A DNA stretch of 64,000 bases from an uncultured Alphaproteobacteria bacterium (lineage in GTDB: Bacteria > Pseudomonadota > Alphaproteobacteria > HIMB59 > GCA-002718135), in the NCBI GenBank assembly GCA_902612825.1, contig CACMET010000005.1, positions 20,653 to 84,652 on the forward strand, in the 5' to 3' direction. Positions 11,371 through 22,334 of the stretch are shown piece after piece. The notes under the pieces were generated by a model. That model was not told the DNA's origin and ran no database searches. It saw only the letters and a program-made list of their open reading frames with translations. The position numbers and the translations under genes were made by a program. The number at the start of each line of letters is the position of its first letter. The first letter of the stretch is position 1.

Positions 11371-12279
11371 TTAATTTGTTTTTTTTATTTCTACTCTTCT
11401 ATTTGCTGGTTGTTTGGTATCATCTGGTGTATTTACAGCTAAAGATTCTTCCCCTTTGCCTAATATTTTAATACTATTTTGTTTGATACCATAATTAATT
11501 AAAATTTCTTTTACAACTTCAGCTCTTTTAATTGATAATGATAAATTATACTTATTTGTTCCTTTAGTGTCAGTATGTCCAACAACAAGATACTCATTAA
11601 TAACACTTTCATAATTATTTAAAAATTTTTTTATTTTGTCTTTACTTACTTCAGATAAATTGAATTGATCAAAATCGAAATATATTATGTGCATTAATTC
11701 TTTATTTTCGTTTTTAGTAACAATTGTTACTTCATCTTTAGTTTCATTTTCTAAATTATTTTCCTTCTCACTTGAAGTTTCTTGCTCGTTTTCCTGAGCC
11801 GATATTTTTTCATAAATATTATGTATGGCGTTCAAGAAATCATTCTTGCAACTATTAATATCCCATGTTTGCCAATTTTCTTCCTGTTGTTCTGACCAGC
11901 AATCTAATGATGAAATAGCTTTCGCTAAATTTAAAGGATCAATTTTTTTTGCATCATTATAAATTATCTTAAGGTTATCATATGCAATTCTTATTTCCTT
12001 GATATTTTCTTTTGGCAGTTTCCAATATGAAATATCTTCTGGATATATTTCATCAGTTTCTAAACTCTTGAGAGCTTTTTCAGAATATAGTTTTGTTGAA
12101 TTCCAATCATGCATCTCTTCTGCTTCAAAAGTAGCTCTTTTTTTGTATTCGGACAATAAGTATTCTTGAAAGTTTCTTGGCTTACTAGTTTCCATTTTAG
12201 ATAGTTCTTTATAGCTAGCAGAGCATCCTGTTAAAATAATTAGAATAGAGATAATTGATATTAAGTATTTAAATTTCAT
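11371..12279 (-). CDS. OmpA-family lipoprotein
   Basis: Lipobox LTGCSA; C-terminal IIYFDFDQFNLSEVSKDKI...VVGHTDTKGTNKYNLSLSIKRAEVV...RRVEI. Confidence 0.9.
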   Translation of the reverse strand: MKFKYLISIISILIILTGCSASYKELSKMETSKPRNFQEYLLSEYKKRATFEAEEMHDWNSTKLYSEKALKSLETDEIYPEDISYWKLPKENIKEIRIAYDNLKIIYNDAKKIDPLNLAKAISSLDCWSEQQEENWQTWDINSCKNDFLNAIHNIYEKISAQENEQETSSEKENNLENETKDEVTIVTKNENKELMHIIYFDFDQFNLSEVSKDKIKKFLNNYESVINEYLVVGHTDTKGTNKYNLSLSIKRAEVVKEILINYGIKQNSIKILGKGEESLAVNTPDDTKQPANRRVEIKKTN

Positions 12280-12430
12280 AAAGTTTTATTATTAAGTTTA
12301 GCTGTCAAAACTAAGACAAAATTTTGACCGAATTAAGGTCCACCATTTTTTTTGTATCATAGACATTTTATCATTGCAGAGTATTTAAAGATTAAATACA
12401 GAATTAGCATATTTATTTAAGGAGTTTATA

Positions 12431-13762
12431 ATGATTAAACATTCTACGTCGGTGGATCAATCGGACAGAAAGGTTCCCTACAATTTAAGACAAAGTGGTC
12501 CTACACCAGTTCAAATGCTTATTTCAACCAGAGTGAGAAAATCACCTTATTGGCATTTGTCAATGGAGGCGGGATGTTGGAGAGCAACAGTTTATAATAG
12601 AATTTATCATCCGAGGGGTTATGTAAAACCAGAAGATGGTGGAGCAATGGTTGAGTATGAGGCAATTAAAAATCATGTTACCATGTGGAATGTTGCAGTT
12701 GAAAGACAAATTCAAGTAAAAGGCCCTGATGCTGAGGCTTTTGTCGATTACGTTATAACAAGAGATGCAACAAAAATATCTCCAATGAGAGGAAGATATG
12801 TAATTCTTTGTAATCAATATGGTGGTGTTTTAAACGACCCTATTCTTCTAAGAATTTCTAAGGATGAGTTTTGGTTTTCTTTATCTGACTCAGACATTGG
12901 TTTGTATTTGCAAGGTGTAAATCATGATAATAGATTTAATGTCCATATTGATGAAATTGATGTAAGCCCAGTTCAAATTCAAGGTCCTAAAGCGCACGCT
13001 TTGATGAATGATTTAATAGGTGATCAAGTTAAAGTTGATGAAATGCCATTCTATGGACTTGCTGCTGCGAAAGTAGGGGGAAGAGATTGTATAATTTCTC
13101 AAACAGGTTTTTCTGGAGAAGCAGGATTTGAAATTTATTTATACGACTCAACAAAATATGCTGATGATATGTGGAATGCTGTTTTAGAGGCAGGAAAAAA
13201 ACATAATCTTATGGTTATAGCTCCAGCTCATCACCGTAGAATTCAAGCAGGAATTTTATCTTGGGGTCAAGATATGGATAATCAGCATAATCCTTTTCAA
13301 TGTAATTTAGGCTATCAAGTATCTTTATCTGGTAAAGGTGAGTGGAATAAAACTTCTGATTATGTTGGAAAAACTGTTCTTGAAAAGATGAAAGCTGATT
13401 TAAAAGAAGGAAAAAAACCATACAAGCTTCAGTTAGTTGGATTAAGCTTAGGTGGAAAACCTATTGAAGAATATGCTCCTGATTTTTGGCTTGTTTCAGA
13501 AGATGGCAATGAACCTTGTGGATTTATAACTTCTCCCTGGTATCATCCTGAGCAAGGAAGAAACATTGCTATGGGCTATGTACCATTTGATGGAACTCTA
13601 AATAAAAATGGTTTTCCTATTGGAAATTTTGGTCGTAAATTCAAGGTTCATTTACCTGATCAATATGCAGATACACCTGGTGTGCCAGTAGATGCAGAAG
13701 TTGTGCCAATTCCTTTTACTGAATCACACAACGCTAATACTAGAGAAGTAGTAGATAAATAA
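12431..13762 (+). CDS. GcvT-fold THF-dependent protein, DMSP demethylase (DmdA)-like
   Basis: TVYNRIYHP, IKNHVTMWNVAVERQIQVKGPDA, GGVLNDPILLRI, SLSDSDIGLY, VQIQGPKAHALM, GILSWGQDMDNQHNPFQCNLGYQVSL. Pattern resembles DmdA more than canonical GcvT, but the protein is longer (443 aa). Confidence 0.75.
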   Translation: MIKHSTSVDQSDRKVPYNLRQSGPTPVQMLISTRVRKSPYWHLSMEAGCWRATVYNRIYHPRGYVKPEDGGAMVEYEAIKNHVTMWNVAVERQIQVKGPDAEAFVDYVITRDATKISPMRGRYVILCNQYGGVLNDPILLRISKDEFWFSLSDSDIGLYLQGVNHDNRFNVHIDEIDVSPVQIQGPKAHALMNDLIGDQVKVDEMPFYGLAAAKVGGRDCIISQTGFSGEAGFEIYLYDSTKYADDMWNAVLEAGKKHNLMVIAPAHHRRIQAGILSWGQDMDNQHNPFQCNLGYQVSLSGKGEWNKTSDYVGKTVLEKMKADLKEGKKPYKLQLVGLSLGGKPIEEYAPDFWLVSEDGNEPCGFITSPWYHPEQGRNIAMGYVPFDGTLNKNGFPIGNFGRKFKVHLPDQYADTPGVPVDAEVVPIPFTESHNANTREVVDK

Positions 13763-13770
13763 AATATTTT

Positions 13771-13801
13771 AAGAAGCTCTATTTAATTAATAGGGCTTCT
13801 T
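13771..13801 (+). terminator. Bidirectional terminator between convergent genes
   Basis: AAGAAGCTCTATT-TAATT-AATAGGGCTTCTT: 13-bp stem with one G-U, T-rich downstream on + strand. Confidence 0.75.
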
Positions 13802-14421
13802 TATTTTAATAAAGCTTTTATTCTATCAATAGAGATATAACCAACAACAAGTTCTTCATTTACAAAAAAAGTAGGAGTACCACGAGCGCCCGATCCATTA
13901 GCTAAAAAAGAACTCAGTCTTACAATATTATTAACACTTTCTTTTGTCATATCGATATTTAATTTAGCATCATTTAATTCAAGGTTTTCAATTATCTGTT
14001 TTAGTTTTGCATTATTTAAATTTCCTTCAACTTCAAACAATGCATTATGAAAATCGATACCCTTGTTCTGCATGTTTGCAGCTATAACCATATTTGCTAG
14101 TAATTTAGAAGACTCGCTTAAAATTGGATGTTGCAGGAAGATTATTCTTGTATCCTGTCTTTCGTTTGCAATTTGAAGCAATTCAGGATGGACTTTTTTA
14201 CAATATCCGCAAAAATAATCCATAAATTCAATAATAGTATTTTTTGCATTTTCATTACCAATTTGAACAATTCCTTCCTCTGGAATAACATCTAATATTT
14301 TTAAATGAAAAGGCTTAGACTCATCAAAAAATAATTCTTTAAGAGTCATTTCAGCCTTAACAGGAAGACAAATAAACGCACTCATTATAACCACCAAAAT
14401 TATTTTTTTGAAGTATCTCAT
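13801..14421 (-). CDS. DsbA-family periplasmic thiol:disulfide protein
   Basis: Signal peptide; FMDYFCGYCKKVHPEL (CGYC active site); GARGTPTFFVNEELVVGY. Confidence 0.9.
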   Translation of the reverse strand: MRYFKKIILVVIMSAFICLPVKAEMTLKELFFDESKPFHLKILDVIPEEGIVQIGNENAKNTIIEFMDYFCGYCKKVHPELLQIANERQDTRIIFLQHPILSESSKLLANMVIAANMQNKGIDFHNALFEVEGNLNNAKLKQIIENLELNDAKLNIDMTKESVNNIVRLSSFLANGSGARGTPTFFVNEELVVGYISIDRIKALLK

Positions 14422-14475
14422 GATTGACCCACCTTATTTAATATGATTAATGAAGTACAGTATTAAATAGTAATA

Positions 14476-16911
14476 ATGAAATCAAAGTCAAAAGTAGTTG
14501 TCATCGGTGGTGGTGCTGTAGGCGTTAGCACTCTTTATCATTTAGCCAAAAAGGGTTGGTCAGATGTAGTTCTGGTTGAAAGAAAAGAATTAACTTCAGG
14601 ATCAACCTGGCATGCTGCAGGGTTACTTCCATTATTCAATATGAGTTATTCGGTAGGTCAATTGCATAAATACGCAGTCAAACTTTATAAAACTCTTGAA
14701 GAAGAAACTGGACAAAAAGTTGGTTTTAGTGTGGTTTCAAATATTCGTTTAGCAACTACTCAAGATAGAATGGATGAGTATTATCAATATTCAGGAGTTG
14801 CAAAAACAATAGGTGTTGATGTAAAATTTTTAACACCTGAACAAGTAAAAGAAATTTGGCCACTTTGTAATACAGATGGATTGATAGGTGCAATTCAACA
14901 TCCTGAAGATGGATACATTCAACCAGCCGATCTAACTCAGGCTCTTGCAAAAGGAGCAAGAGATAAAGGTGCAGAAATTTATAGAAACACTTCTGTAACA
15001 GGGATTAAAAAAAATAAAGATGATTTATGGATTGTAGAAACTGATAAAGGATCTATTGAATGTGAGCATGTAGTTTCATGTAGTGGTAATTTTGCGCGAC
15101 AGACTGGAAAGATGGTAGGGCTTGATATTCCAGTTATACCTGTTGAACACCAATACATAGTGACTGACGATCATCCTGAAATATTAAAAAGAAAAGAACA
15201 AGGACTTCCTGAAATGGGTGTCTTACGAGATTCTGATAGTTCTTGGTACATGCGTGAAGAAAGAGGAGGATTGATATTAGGACCTTATGAAAAAGGAGCT
15301 CCCGTTTGCTATGTAGATGGACCTGACAAAGAATCTGAATTCGAATTATTTCAAGAAGATCTAGAGCGTTTAGAACCTCATATTGAATCAGCAATGCACC
15401 GCGTTCCTATTTTTGGAGAAGTTGGAGTTAAGAAAGTTTACAATGGTGCTATTTGTTATACACCAGATGGAAGTCCAATTGTTGGACCAGCATGGGGACT
15501 TAAAAATTTCTGGTTAAATGAAGGTCATAGTTTTGGAATTACTGCAGCGGGTGGAGCTGGATGGCAAATTGCCGAATGGATAGTAGACGGTGAACCTACA
15601 ATTGATATGTTAGGTGTAGATCCTAGAAGATTTGGTGATTATGCAACAGAGGCATATTTGATTAAAAAGAATGAAGAAGCTTACGCTAATGTCTTTACAG
15701 TCCACTATCCTGATGAAGAAAGAGAAGAGGGACGTCCATTAAGACAAGCTCCTTGTTATGATAGATTAAAAAATCTTGGTGCAGTTTTTGGTCAAAAGTT
15801 TGGTTGGGAGCGTGCTAACTGGTTTGCACCTTCAAAAGAATTACAAAAAGATGATTGGTCATTTAGAAGATCAAAATGGTTTGAACATGTTGGCAACGAG
15901 TGCTTGAATGTTCAGGATAATGCTGGTCTTCTAGATATGACTGCCTTTGCTAAATGTCGGATTTCAGGACCTGGCGCAGAAGAGTTTCTAGACTATTTAG
16001 TAGCTAACAAAATTCCTAAAAAAATTGGAAGAGTTAATCTTTGTCATGCATTAAACACTGCTGGAGGAGTTCATTCAGAATTCACAATTGGAAAAGAAAA
16101 AGAAAATTCTTTTTATTTAGTTTCAGCAGGAGCGTTTCAACGATTAGATCATGATTGGATTCATAAATGGATGCCCAAAGATGGATCAGTAATTTACGAA
16201 AATTTAACTAATAGTATGGGTGTCCTTGTTTTAGCAGGACCTAAATCAAGAGATATTCTCTCTAAGGTTACCAAGACTGATTTATCTAATGAAAATTTTC
16301 CTTGGCTATCGTCAAAAAAAATCAATGTAGGTTTAGCCCCTAGTATTGCTATGCGTATGAATTTTGTTGGAGAACTTGGATGGGAATTACACCATCCAAT
16401 TGAATATCAAAACCATATTTTTGATAAATTAATGGAAGTAGGAAAAGATCATGGACTTAAACCATTTGGTATTAGAGCGATGGAAAGCTTACGAGTTGAA
16501 AAAACATATAAATTGGTTGGTACAGAAATGTCTATAGAATACGCAGCTTTTGAGTCTGGGTTAGATAGATTTGTACATTTAAATAAAGGGAATTTTATTG
16601 GAAGAGATTCTCTTGTTAAATGGCAGCAAAATGGTTTTAAAAACAAAATGGTAACTTTAGAGGTTCATGATGTTGAAGATGCGGATGCTTTAGGTAATAA
16701 TCCAATCTATATTAATGGAAAGGTTATAGGTCGTGCGACAGGAGGTAACTATGGTTTTAGAGTGAAAAAATCATTAGCTATTGGTATGGTAGACCCTCAA
16801 TTTGCTGACGTTGGTCAAAAATTAGAAATGGATATACTAGATAAAAAATACAATGTAACTGTTATAGAGGATAGTCCTTATGATCCTAAAAATGAAAAAC
16901 TAAAACAATAG
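14476..16911 (+). CDS. Dimethylglycine/sarcosine dehydrogenase-like FAD oxidoreductase fused to GcvT domain
   Basis: N-term [47 protein letters not shown]-term aminomethyltransferase [52 protein letters not shown]. Confidence 0.9.
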   Translation: MKSKSKVVVIGGGAVGVSTLYHLAKKGWSDVVLVERKELTSGSTWHAAGLLPLFNMSYSVGQLHKYAVKLYKTLEEETGQKVGFSVVSNIRLATTQDRMDEYYQYSGVAKTIGVDVKFLTPEQVKEIWPLCNTDGLIGAIQHPEDGYIQPADLTQALAKGARDKGAEIYRNTSVTGIKKNKDDLWIVETDKGSIECEHVVSCSGNFARQTGKMVGLDIPVIPVEHQYIVTDDHPEILKRKEQGLPEMGVLRDSDSSWYMREERGGLILGPYEKGAPVCYVDGPDKESEFELFQEDLERLEPHIESAMHRVPIFGEVGVKKVYNGAICYTPDGSPIVGPAWGLKNFWLNEGHSFGITAAGGAGWQIAEWIVDGEPTIDMLGVDPRRFGDYATEAYLIKKNEEAYANVFTVHYPDEEREEGRPLRQAPCYDRLKNLGAVFGQKFGWERANWFAPSKELQKDDWSFRRSKWFEHVGNECLNVQDNAGLLDMTAFAKCRISGPGAEEFLDYLVANKIPKKIGRVNLCHALNTAGGVHSEFTIGKEKENSFYLVSAGAFQRLDHDWIHKWMPKDGSVIYENLTNSMGVLVLAGPKSRDILSKVTKTDLSNENFPWLSSKKINVGLAPSIAMRMNFVGELGWELHHPIEYQNHIFDKLMEVGKDHGLKPFGIRAMESLRVEKTYKLVGTEMSIEYAAFESGLDRFVHLNKGNFIGRDSLVKWQQNGFKNKMVTLEVHDVEDADALGNNPIYINGKVIGRATGGNYGFRVKKSLAIGMVDPQFADVGQKLEMDILDKKYNVTVIEDSPYDPKNEKLKQ

Positions 16912-16912
16912 T

Positions 16913-17662
16913 ATGAAGTTACTTGTCACCGTAAAAAGAGTCATAGATTATAATGTTCAAATCAGGGTTAAAACTGATGGTTCAGGAGTTGAAAAAGATA
17001 ATGTAAAAATGTCTATGAATCCTCCTGATGAAAACGCAGTAGAAGAAGCTCTACGAATAAAAGAAGCTGGTAAAGCAGACGAGATTATAATTCTTACTAT
17101 AGGTAATGATAAAGCTCAAGAAACTATACGAACTGCATTAGCAATGGGAGCTGATAGGGGTATACATATTAAAACAGACAATGACCTTGAGCCTCTAGCT
17201 ATTTCAAAAATAATTTCTAAAGTTGCTGAAGAAGAAAAACCATCAATTATTTTAATGGGAAAACAAGCTATCGATGATGATTGTAATCAAACTGGTCAAA
17301 TGACATCTGCTTTACTTAATTGGCCTCAGGCTACTTTCGCATCTAAAATTGAAATCGAGGGGCAAAATGCAATCGTTACTAGAGAAATTGATGAAGGTTT
17401 GGAAAGGATAAAAGTTTCTATACCATTTGTAGCATCATGTGATCTTCGACTGAATGAACCTAGATATGCCTCTTTACCAAACATAATGAAAGCAAAGAAA
17501 AAACCAATTGATACAAAAGATGCATCTTCACTTGGTATAAATATAGAACCTAGGATTGAACAAATAAAAGTAGAAGAACCAACTGTTAGACAAAAAGGAA
17601 TTATGGTAAATGATGTTGCCGAACTGGTTCAAAAACTTAAACATGAGGCAAAAGTTATATGA
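16913..17662 (+). CDS. etfB: Electron transfer flavoprotein beta subunit
   Basis: [51 protein letters not shown]. Confidence 0.97.
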   Translation: MKLLVTVKRVIDYNVQIRVKTDGSGVEKDNVKMSMNPPDENAVEEALRIKEAGKADEIIILTIGNDKAQETIRTALAMGADRGIHIKTDNDLEPLAISKIISKVAEEEKPSIILMGKQAIDDDCNQTGQMTSALLNWPQATFASKIEIEGQNAIVTREIDEGLERIKVSIPFVASCDLRLNEPRYASLPNIMKAKKKPIDTKDASSLGINIEPRIEQIKVEEPTVRQKGIMVNDVAELVQKLKHEAKVI

Positions 17663-18612
17663 CAATACTAGTATTAGCAGAGCATAATAATATAGATATC
17701 AAATCATCAACCTTAAATACTATATCTGCAGCATCCCAAATAGATCAAGATATCCATGTTTTGGTAACTGGTTATGAATGTGAAGAGTTAGCTAAAAATA
17801 TCTCTAAATGTGAAAAGGTTTCAAAAGTATATTTAGCCAATAATGAAAAACTTAAAAACCCAATTGCTGAAAACATTGAGCCTATCGTTGTATCTTTGGC
17901 TAATAATTATTCCCACATAATGGCACCTGCGACAACATTTGGTAAAAATATTTTTCCTAGAATTGCGGTTAAACTAGATATTGCACAAGTTAGTGATGTT
18001 ATAAAAATAATAAGCTCCGATACTTTTATGAGGCCAATTTACGCTGGTAACGCTATTGCAACAGTTAAATCAAATGACAAGATTAAAGTAGTAACAGTAA
18101 GACCAACATCGTTTGATCCTGTAGAAACTAGCGGTGGAAAAGAACAGGTCGAAAATATTTCTTTTGATAATGATAGTGGCAGTGTTGAATTTATAGATAG
18201 AGAAGAATCTCAATCTGAAAGACCAGAGTTAAGTACTGCTCGAGTTGTGATATCTGGTGGCAGAGGATTACAAAGTGCCGAAAATTTTAAACTTTTAAAT
18301 GAAATAGCAGATAAGCTTAATGCGGCAGTTGGTGCTTCTCGTGCTGCTGTAGATGCTGGTTATGTTTCTAATGATTATCAAGTTGGGCAAACTGGCAAAG
18401 TAGTTGTCCCAGATTTGTATATTGCCGTCGGAATTTCTGGTGCAATACAACACTTAGCGGGTATGAAAGAAAGTAAGGTAATTGTTGCAATCAATAAAGA
18501 TGAAGAAGCACCAATATTTAATGTCGCTGACTATGGATTAAACGCTGATTTATTTGAGGCATTGCCTGAATTATCTTCTGAACTAGATAAATTAAATACT
18601 ATTCAACAATAA
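17659..18612 (+). CDS. etfA: Electron transfer flavoprotein alpha subunit
   Basis: [74 protein letters not shown]. Confidence 0.98.
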   Translation: MTILVLAEHNNIDIKSSTLNTISAASQIDQDIHVLVTGYECEELAKNISKCEKVSKVYLANNEKLKNPIAENIEPIVVSLANNYSHIMAPATTFGKNIFPRIAVKLDIAQVSDVIKIISSDTFMRPIYAGNAIATVKSNDKIKVVTVRPTSFDPVETSGGKEQVENISFDNDSGSVEFIDREESQSERPELSTARVVISGGRGLQSAENFKLLNEIADKLNAAVGASRAAVDAGYVSNDYQVGQTGKVVVPDLYIAVGISGAIQHLAGMKESKVIVAINKDEEAPIFNVADYGLNADLFEALPELSSELDKLNTIQQ

Positions 18613-18635
18613 ATTAATTTATTACAATAAATAAA

Positions 18636-20264
18636 ATGGAAGTAGAACGCGAGTCAATGGACTATGATGTTGTAGTGGTAGGTGCTGGTCCATCAGGCCT
18701 TTCAACTGCAATTAAACTAAAACAGCTGAACCCAGAAATTAATGTTTGTATATTAGAAAAGGGATCAGAGGTAGGAGCCCATATTTTAAGTGGTAATGTG
18801 TTTGAAACAAGAGCACTCGATGAATTAATACCTGATTGGAGAAGTAAAGACTCACCAATTAAAACTAAAGTAACAAAAGAAAAGTTTTTATTCTTATCTA
18901 AGAAAGGCTCGTTAAATTGGCCTACATGGCTTCTTCCCAGTGTTCAAAAAAATCATAAGAATTATATCATTAGTCTTGCAAATTTATGTAGATGGCTTGC
19001 AAGTGAGGCTGAAAGTTTAGGAGTAGAAATTTTTCCAGGATTTGCAGCATCTAAAATATTATATTCAGACGATGATCGTGTAATTGGTGTTCAAACAGGT
19101 GATATGGGTATTGATAAAGATGGTAACAAAAAAGACAGTTTTGAACCAGGTATTAATATTAACGCTAAAGTAACAGTATTTGCTGAAGGTTGCAGAGGTC
19201 ACTTAGGTAAAGAATTAATTAAAAAATATAATTTATCGAAAGATAAATCACCACAACAATACGGAATTGGGTTTAAAGAAATTTGGGAAGTAGATGAAAG
19301 TCAGCATGAAGAAGGTCTTGTCATGCATACTGCTGGATGGCCATTAGATAATGCAACTTATGGCGGTAGTTTTTGTTACCATGCTGAAAATAAACAAATT
19401 TTTTTAGGATACGTAATCGGTCTTGATTATAAAAATCCTTATTTATCACCTTATGATGAATTTCAAAAATTTAAAACTCACCCAGCAATTAAGAAAATTC
19501 TTACCAATGGAAAACGTATCGCGTATGGAGCAAGAGCACTTATTGAAGGTGGTATTCAAAGTTTACCTAAAATGTATATGCCGGGCGGATTACTGGTTGG
19601 ATGCGATGCAGGCACCTTAAATATGCCAAAGATTAAAGGTTCTCATACTGCAATGAAAAGTGGAATTATAGCTGCTGAAACAATTAATGATTATTTAAGT
19701 AAATCTGTATCTCTTGCAGCATATGAAGATAAATTTAAACGTTCATGGCTTTATAAAGAATTGTTTGCAGCAAGGAACGTAAAACCTAGTTTTAATTGGG
19801 GGCTAATACCTGCAATAATATTTACAGGTATTGATCAAATAATATTTAGAGGCAAGCTTCCTTTTACACTAAAACACAAACATGCTGATCATGAAGCTTT
19901 ACAATTAGCAAAAGATTCAAAAAAAATAGATTATCCAAAATATGATGGAATATTTACTTTTGATAAAACCAGTTCTGTTTATTTGACTGGAACTAACCAT
20001 GAAGCTGATCAGCCAGTTCATTTACAATTAAAGGATAAGGAATTACCAATAAAATTTACTTTAAATGCTTATGATGAACCATCTCAAAGATATTGTCCTG
20101 CTGGTGTATATGAGATTGATAAGACAGATATTCAAAATCCTAAATTTGTAATTAATGCACAAAACTGTATTCATTGTAAAACATGTGATATTAAAGAGCC
20201 ATCACAAAACATAAATTGGGTTGTACCTGAAGGTAGTGGGGGACCAAATTATGCAAATATGTAA
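18636..20264 (+). CDS. Electron transfer flavoprotein-ubiquinone oxidoreductase
   Basis: DYDVVVVGAGPSGLSTAIKLKQL...GAHILSGNVFE; C-terminal 4Fe-4S site QRYCPAGVYEI...NAQNCIHCKTCDIKEPSQNINWVVPEGSGGPNY. Confidence 0.97.
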   Translation: MEVERESMDYDVVVVGAGPSGLSTAIKLKQLNPEINVCILEKGSEVGAHILSGNVFETRALDELIPDWRSKDSPIKTKVTKEKFLFLSKKGSLNWPTWLLPSVQKNHKNYIISLANLCRWLASEAESLGVEIFPGFAASKILYSDDDRVIGVQTGDMGIDKDGNKKDSFEPGININAKVTVFAEGCRGHLGKELIKKYNLSKDKSPQQYGIGFKEIWEVDESQHEEGLVMHTAGWPLDNATYGGSFCYHAENKQIFLGYVIGLDYKNPYLSPYDEFQKFKTHPAIKKILTNGKRIAYGARALIEGGIQSLPKMYMPGGLLVGCDAGTLNMPKIKGSHTAMKSGIIAAETINDYLSKSVSLAAYEDKFKRSWLYKELFAARNVKPSFNWGLIPAIIFTGIDQIIFRGKLPFTLKHKHADHEALQLAKDSKKIDYPKYDGIFTFDKTSSVYLTGTNHEADQPVHLQLKDKELPIKFTLNAYDEPSQRYCPAGVYEIDKTDIQNPKFVINAQNCIHCKTCDIKEPSQNINWVVPEGSGGPNYANM

Positions 20265-20310
20265 TATATTTGAAAAAAACTTATTTTATTTAAATTGATT
20301 CATTTTCATT

Positions 20311-21141
20311 ATGAATAAAAATAAAATTGTATTTACATTTGCAACAGCGGAAGTAAATTTTATTGGTCAAATATTTATTAAGATTACTGAATTATTAACA
20401 GGAAAATTAAAATTAAAAAAATTATATGATGAATATTTATCTGAAAATAGACCTCCTGAGCTTTTTTGGGATGATGCAGTAGATAAATTAAATTTTACTT
20501 TAATAACTAATTTTCAGGACGGTAGTTATATTCCAAAAAAAGGAAAATTAATTGTTATAGCAAATCATGCTTTTGGAGTTGCAGATGGCGTATCCATATG
20601 TTCAGCAATTTCAAAAGTTAGACAAGATTATAAAATGATTACACATAAAGTCTTAAGGCAAGCAGAGGCAGTAAAAGACAAAATATTACCAATTGATTTT
20701 AATGAAAATAGAGAAGCTCTAATAACTAATATTAATACGCGTAAAGAAGCTGAAAAAGTTTTGCATAATGAAGGTGTTCTAGTTCTTTTTCCTTCAGGAA
20801 CGATAGCAACTAAACAAAACTTAAAAAAAAATACAAAAGCTGACGATGGTGAGTGGAAACAATGGGTATCGAAACTAGTTCTTAAAACTAAAAGCCCTGT
20901 GTTACCAATTTTTTTTGACGGTCAAAATAGTCAACTTTACCACATTGCTAATAAAATAGGACAAACATTTAGATACTCTTTATGTATGTATGAACTGAAA
21001 AGAAAGATAGGTGATGATATCTATATGTACTTTGGTTCACTTATACCTTACGAAAACCTTGTAAAAATTGGAGATATCAAAAAAATTACTCAGTACTTAA
21101 GGTCAACTACATATTCTTTAGACCCACAATTTAATAATTAA
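20311..21141 (+). CDS. Lysophospholipid (1-acyl-glycerol-3-phosphate) acyltransferase-like protein
   Basis: GKLIVIANHAFGVADGVSI (NHxxxxxD motif), VLFPSGTIATKQ. Confidence 0.82.
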   Translation: MNKNKIVFTFATAEVNFIGQIFIKITELLTGKLKLKKLYDEYLSENRPPELFWDDAVDKLNFTLITNFQDGSYIPKKGKLIVIANHAFGVADGVSICSAISKVRQDYKMITHKVLRQAEAVKDKILPIDFNENREALITNINTRKEAEKVLHNEGVLVLFPSGTIATKQNLKKNTKADDGEWKQWVSKLVLKTKSPVLPIFFDGQNSQLYHIANKIGQTFRYSLCMYELKRKIGDDIYMYFGSLIPYENLVKIGDIKKITQYLRSTTYSLDPQFNN

Positions 21142-21179
21142 ATATTTATTTTTTATACTTACCGTTTTATAGAGTTCGT

Positions 21180-21851
21180 ATGGTAGGTTTTGTTGGTTTA
21201 CAAGCAAGAAGAAGAAGAAGAAACAGAATCTTACTAGTCATTTCAATTATAGCTATCTTTGGTTTTTTTTTCTATTTGCCTTCTTTAGATTTTTCAACTG
21301 ATCAAACTGAGCCACCTATTGAAATCATTCCTAGTAATGTCGTTGATGAATCAAGTTTAAGATCTGAAATACAAGAACTTAAACTTGAGATATTCCAAAA
21401 AGATCAGCGATTAAAATTTAGAGATGATCAAATAAAAAACTTACGTGAAGAAATAAGCAATTTAAATGAATCATTCGATACAATTAAGAGTGATTATGAA
21501 CAATCTCTAAACAATATATCAGATCTAGAAAATAACTCTTTAGAAAACAATTCAGAAAGTATTGATAAACTTAACACACTTGAAAATAAAATAACTGAAT
21601 TAAATAAACAACTGTCAAAATATGAAGATCTTGTTCAAAAATTAGAAATAGAATTAGAAAGTTCTGCATCAACTGAAGATATGGAAGAAGTAAATATTGA
21701 AAATTCAATACTAAAATCAGAACTTAGACAAATTGAACAAAAAAATCGAAGTATCGAAAATGAATTAAATGAGCTAAAAAAAATAATTAAAAATAAAGAT
21801 AAAGAAATAGAAGATTTAATTTATTTAAAAGATTCCCAACATCATGGTTGA
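21180..21851 (+). CDS. Single-pass membrane protein with long coiled coil, unknown function
   Basis: RRRRRNRILLVISIIAIFGFFFYLP TM, then ~180 aa heptad-rich E/K/L/N sequence. Confidence 0.7.
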   Translation: MVGFVGLQARRRRRNRILLVISIIAIFGFFFYLPSLDFSTDQTEPPIEIIPSNVVDESSLRSEIQELKLEIFQKDQRLKFRDDQIKNLREEISNLNESFDTIKSDYEQSLNNISDLENNSLENNSESIDKLNTLENKITELNKQLSKYEDLVQKLEIELESSASTEDMEEVNIENSILKSELRQIEQKNRSIENELNELKKIIKNKDKEIEDLIYLKDSQHHG

Positions 21852-22334
21852 TTATTTATTTTTCTTTCTGAATAAATAGGGTTCTTCAAAATTTCCAATC
21901 CATATACCCTTTTTATCTCGTTTTGCTTCTTCTTCTTCTTCAATATAATCTTTTGAATAATAGCGATAAGCTATCGCCCATCCATTCAGAACCATTGCAC
22001 TATTTAAATCTAAATTATCTTTATAGCAGATTCCAATAAATCTATTATATCGATCCTTACCTTTTGTTATGCATTCAATTTTATTATTACCAATTAATTC
22101 CTTTAAGAACTTTGTTGATTCCACACCACAATTCCAGACTTTACTATTTTTATTACATGTTTGATTTGTTTCAGGGGCATCAATAGCATGCAGCCTTATT
22201 TTATTTTTATTAATATGTATAGTATCACCATCAATTACTTTTGCTTTTCCAAATATAGTTTTACCAGATGATACTGTGCTTAATGAAATTAAGATAAAAA
22301 ATAAATTAAATATTAAGATTTTTACTACCATCAA
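21852..22334 (-). CDS. Thermonuclease (SNase-like) family protein with signal peptide
   Basis: GKAKVIDGDTIHINKNKIRLHAIDAPETNQTC, DRYNRFIGICY, LNGWAIAYRYYSKDYIEEEEEAKRDKKGIW. Confidence 0.92.
   Translation of the reverse strand: MMVVKILIFNLFFILISLSTVSSGKTIFGKAKVIDGDTIHINKNKIRLHAIDAPETNQTCNKNSKVWNCGVESTKFLKELIGNNKIECITKGKDRYNRFIGICYKDNLDLNSAMVLNGWAIAYRYYSKDYIEEEEEAKRDKKGIWIGNFEEPYLFRKKNK

Noticed and set aside
14756-15394. Leu/His-rich minus ORFs opposite the DMGDH-like gene
   Set aside because: Antisense artefacts of a strongly supported CDS; no start context or homology.
18609-18624. Palindrome AATAAATTAATTTATT at etfA stop
   Set aside because: All A/T in a very AT-rich genome; weak stem, likely chance.
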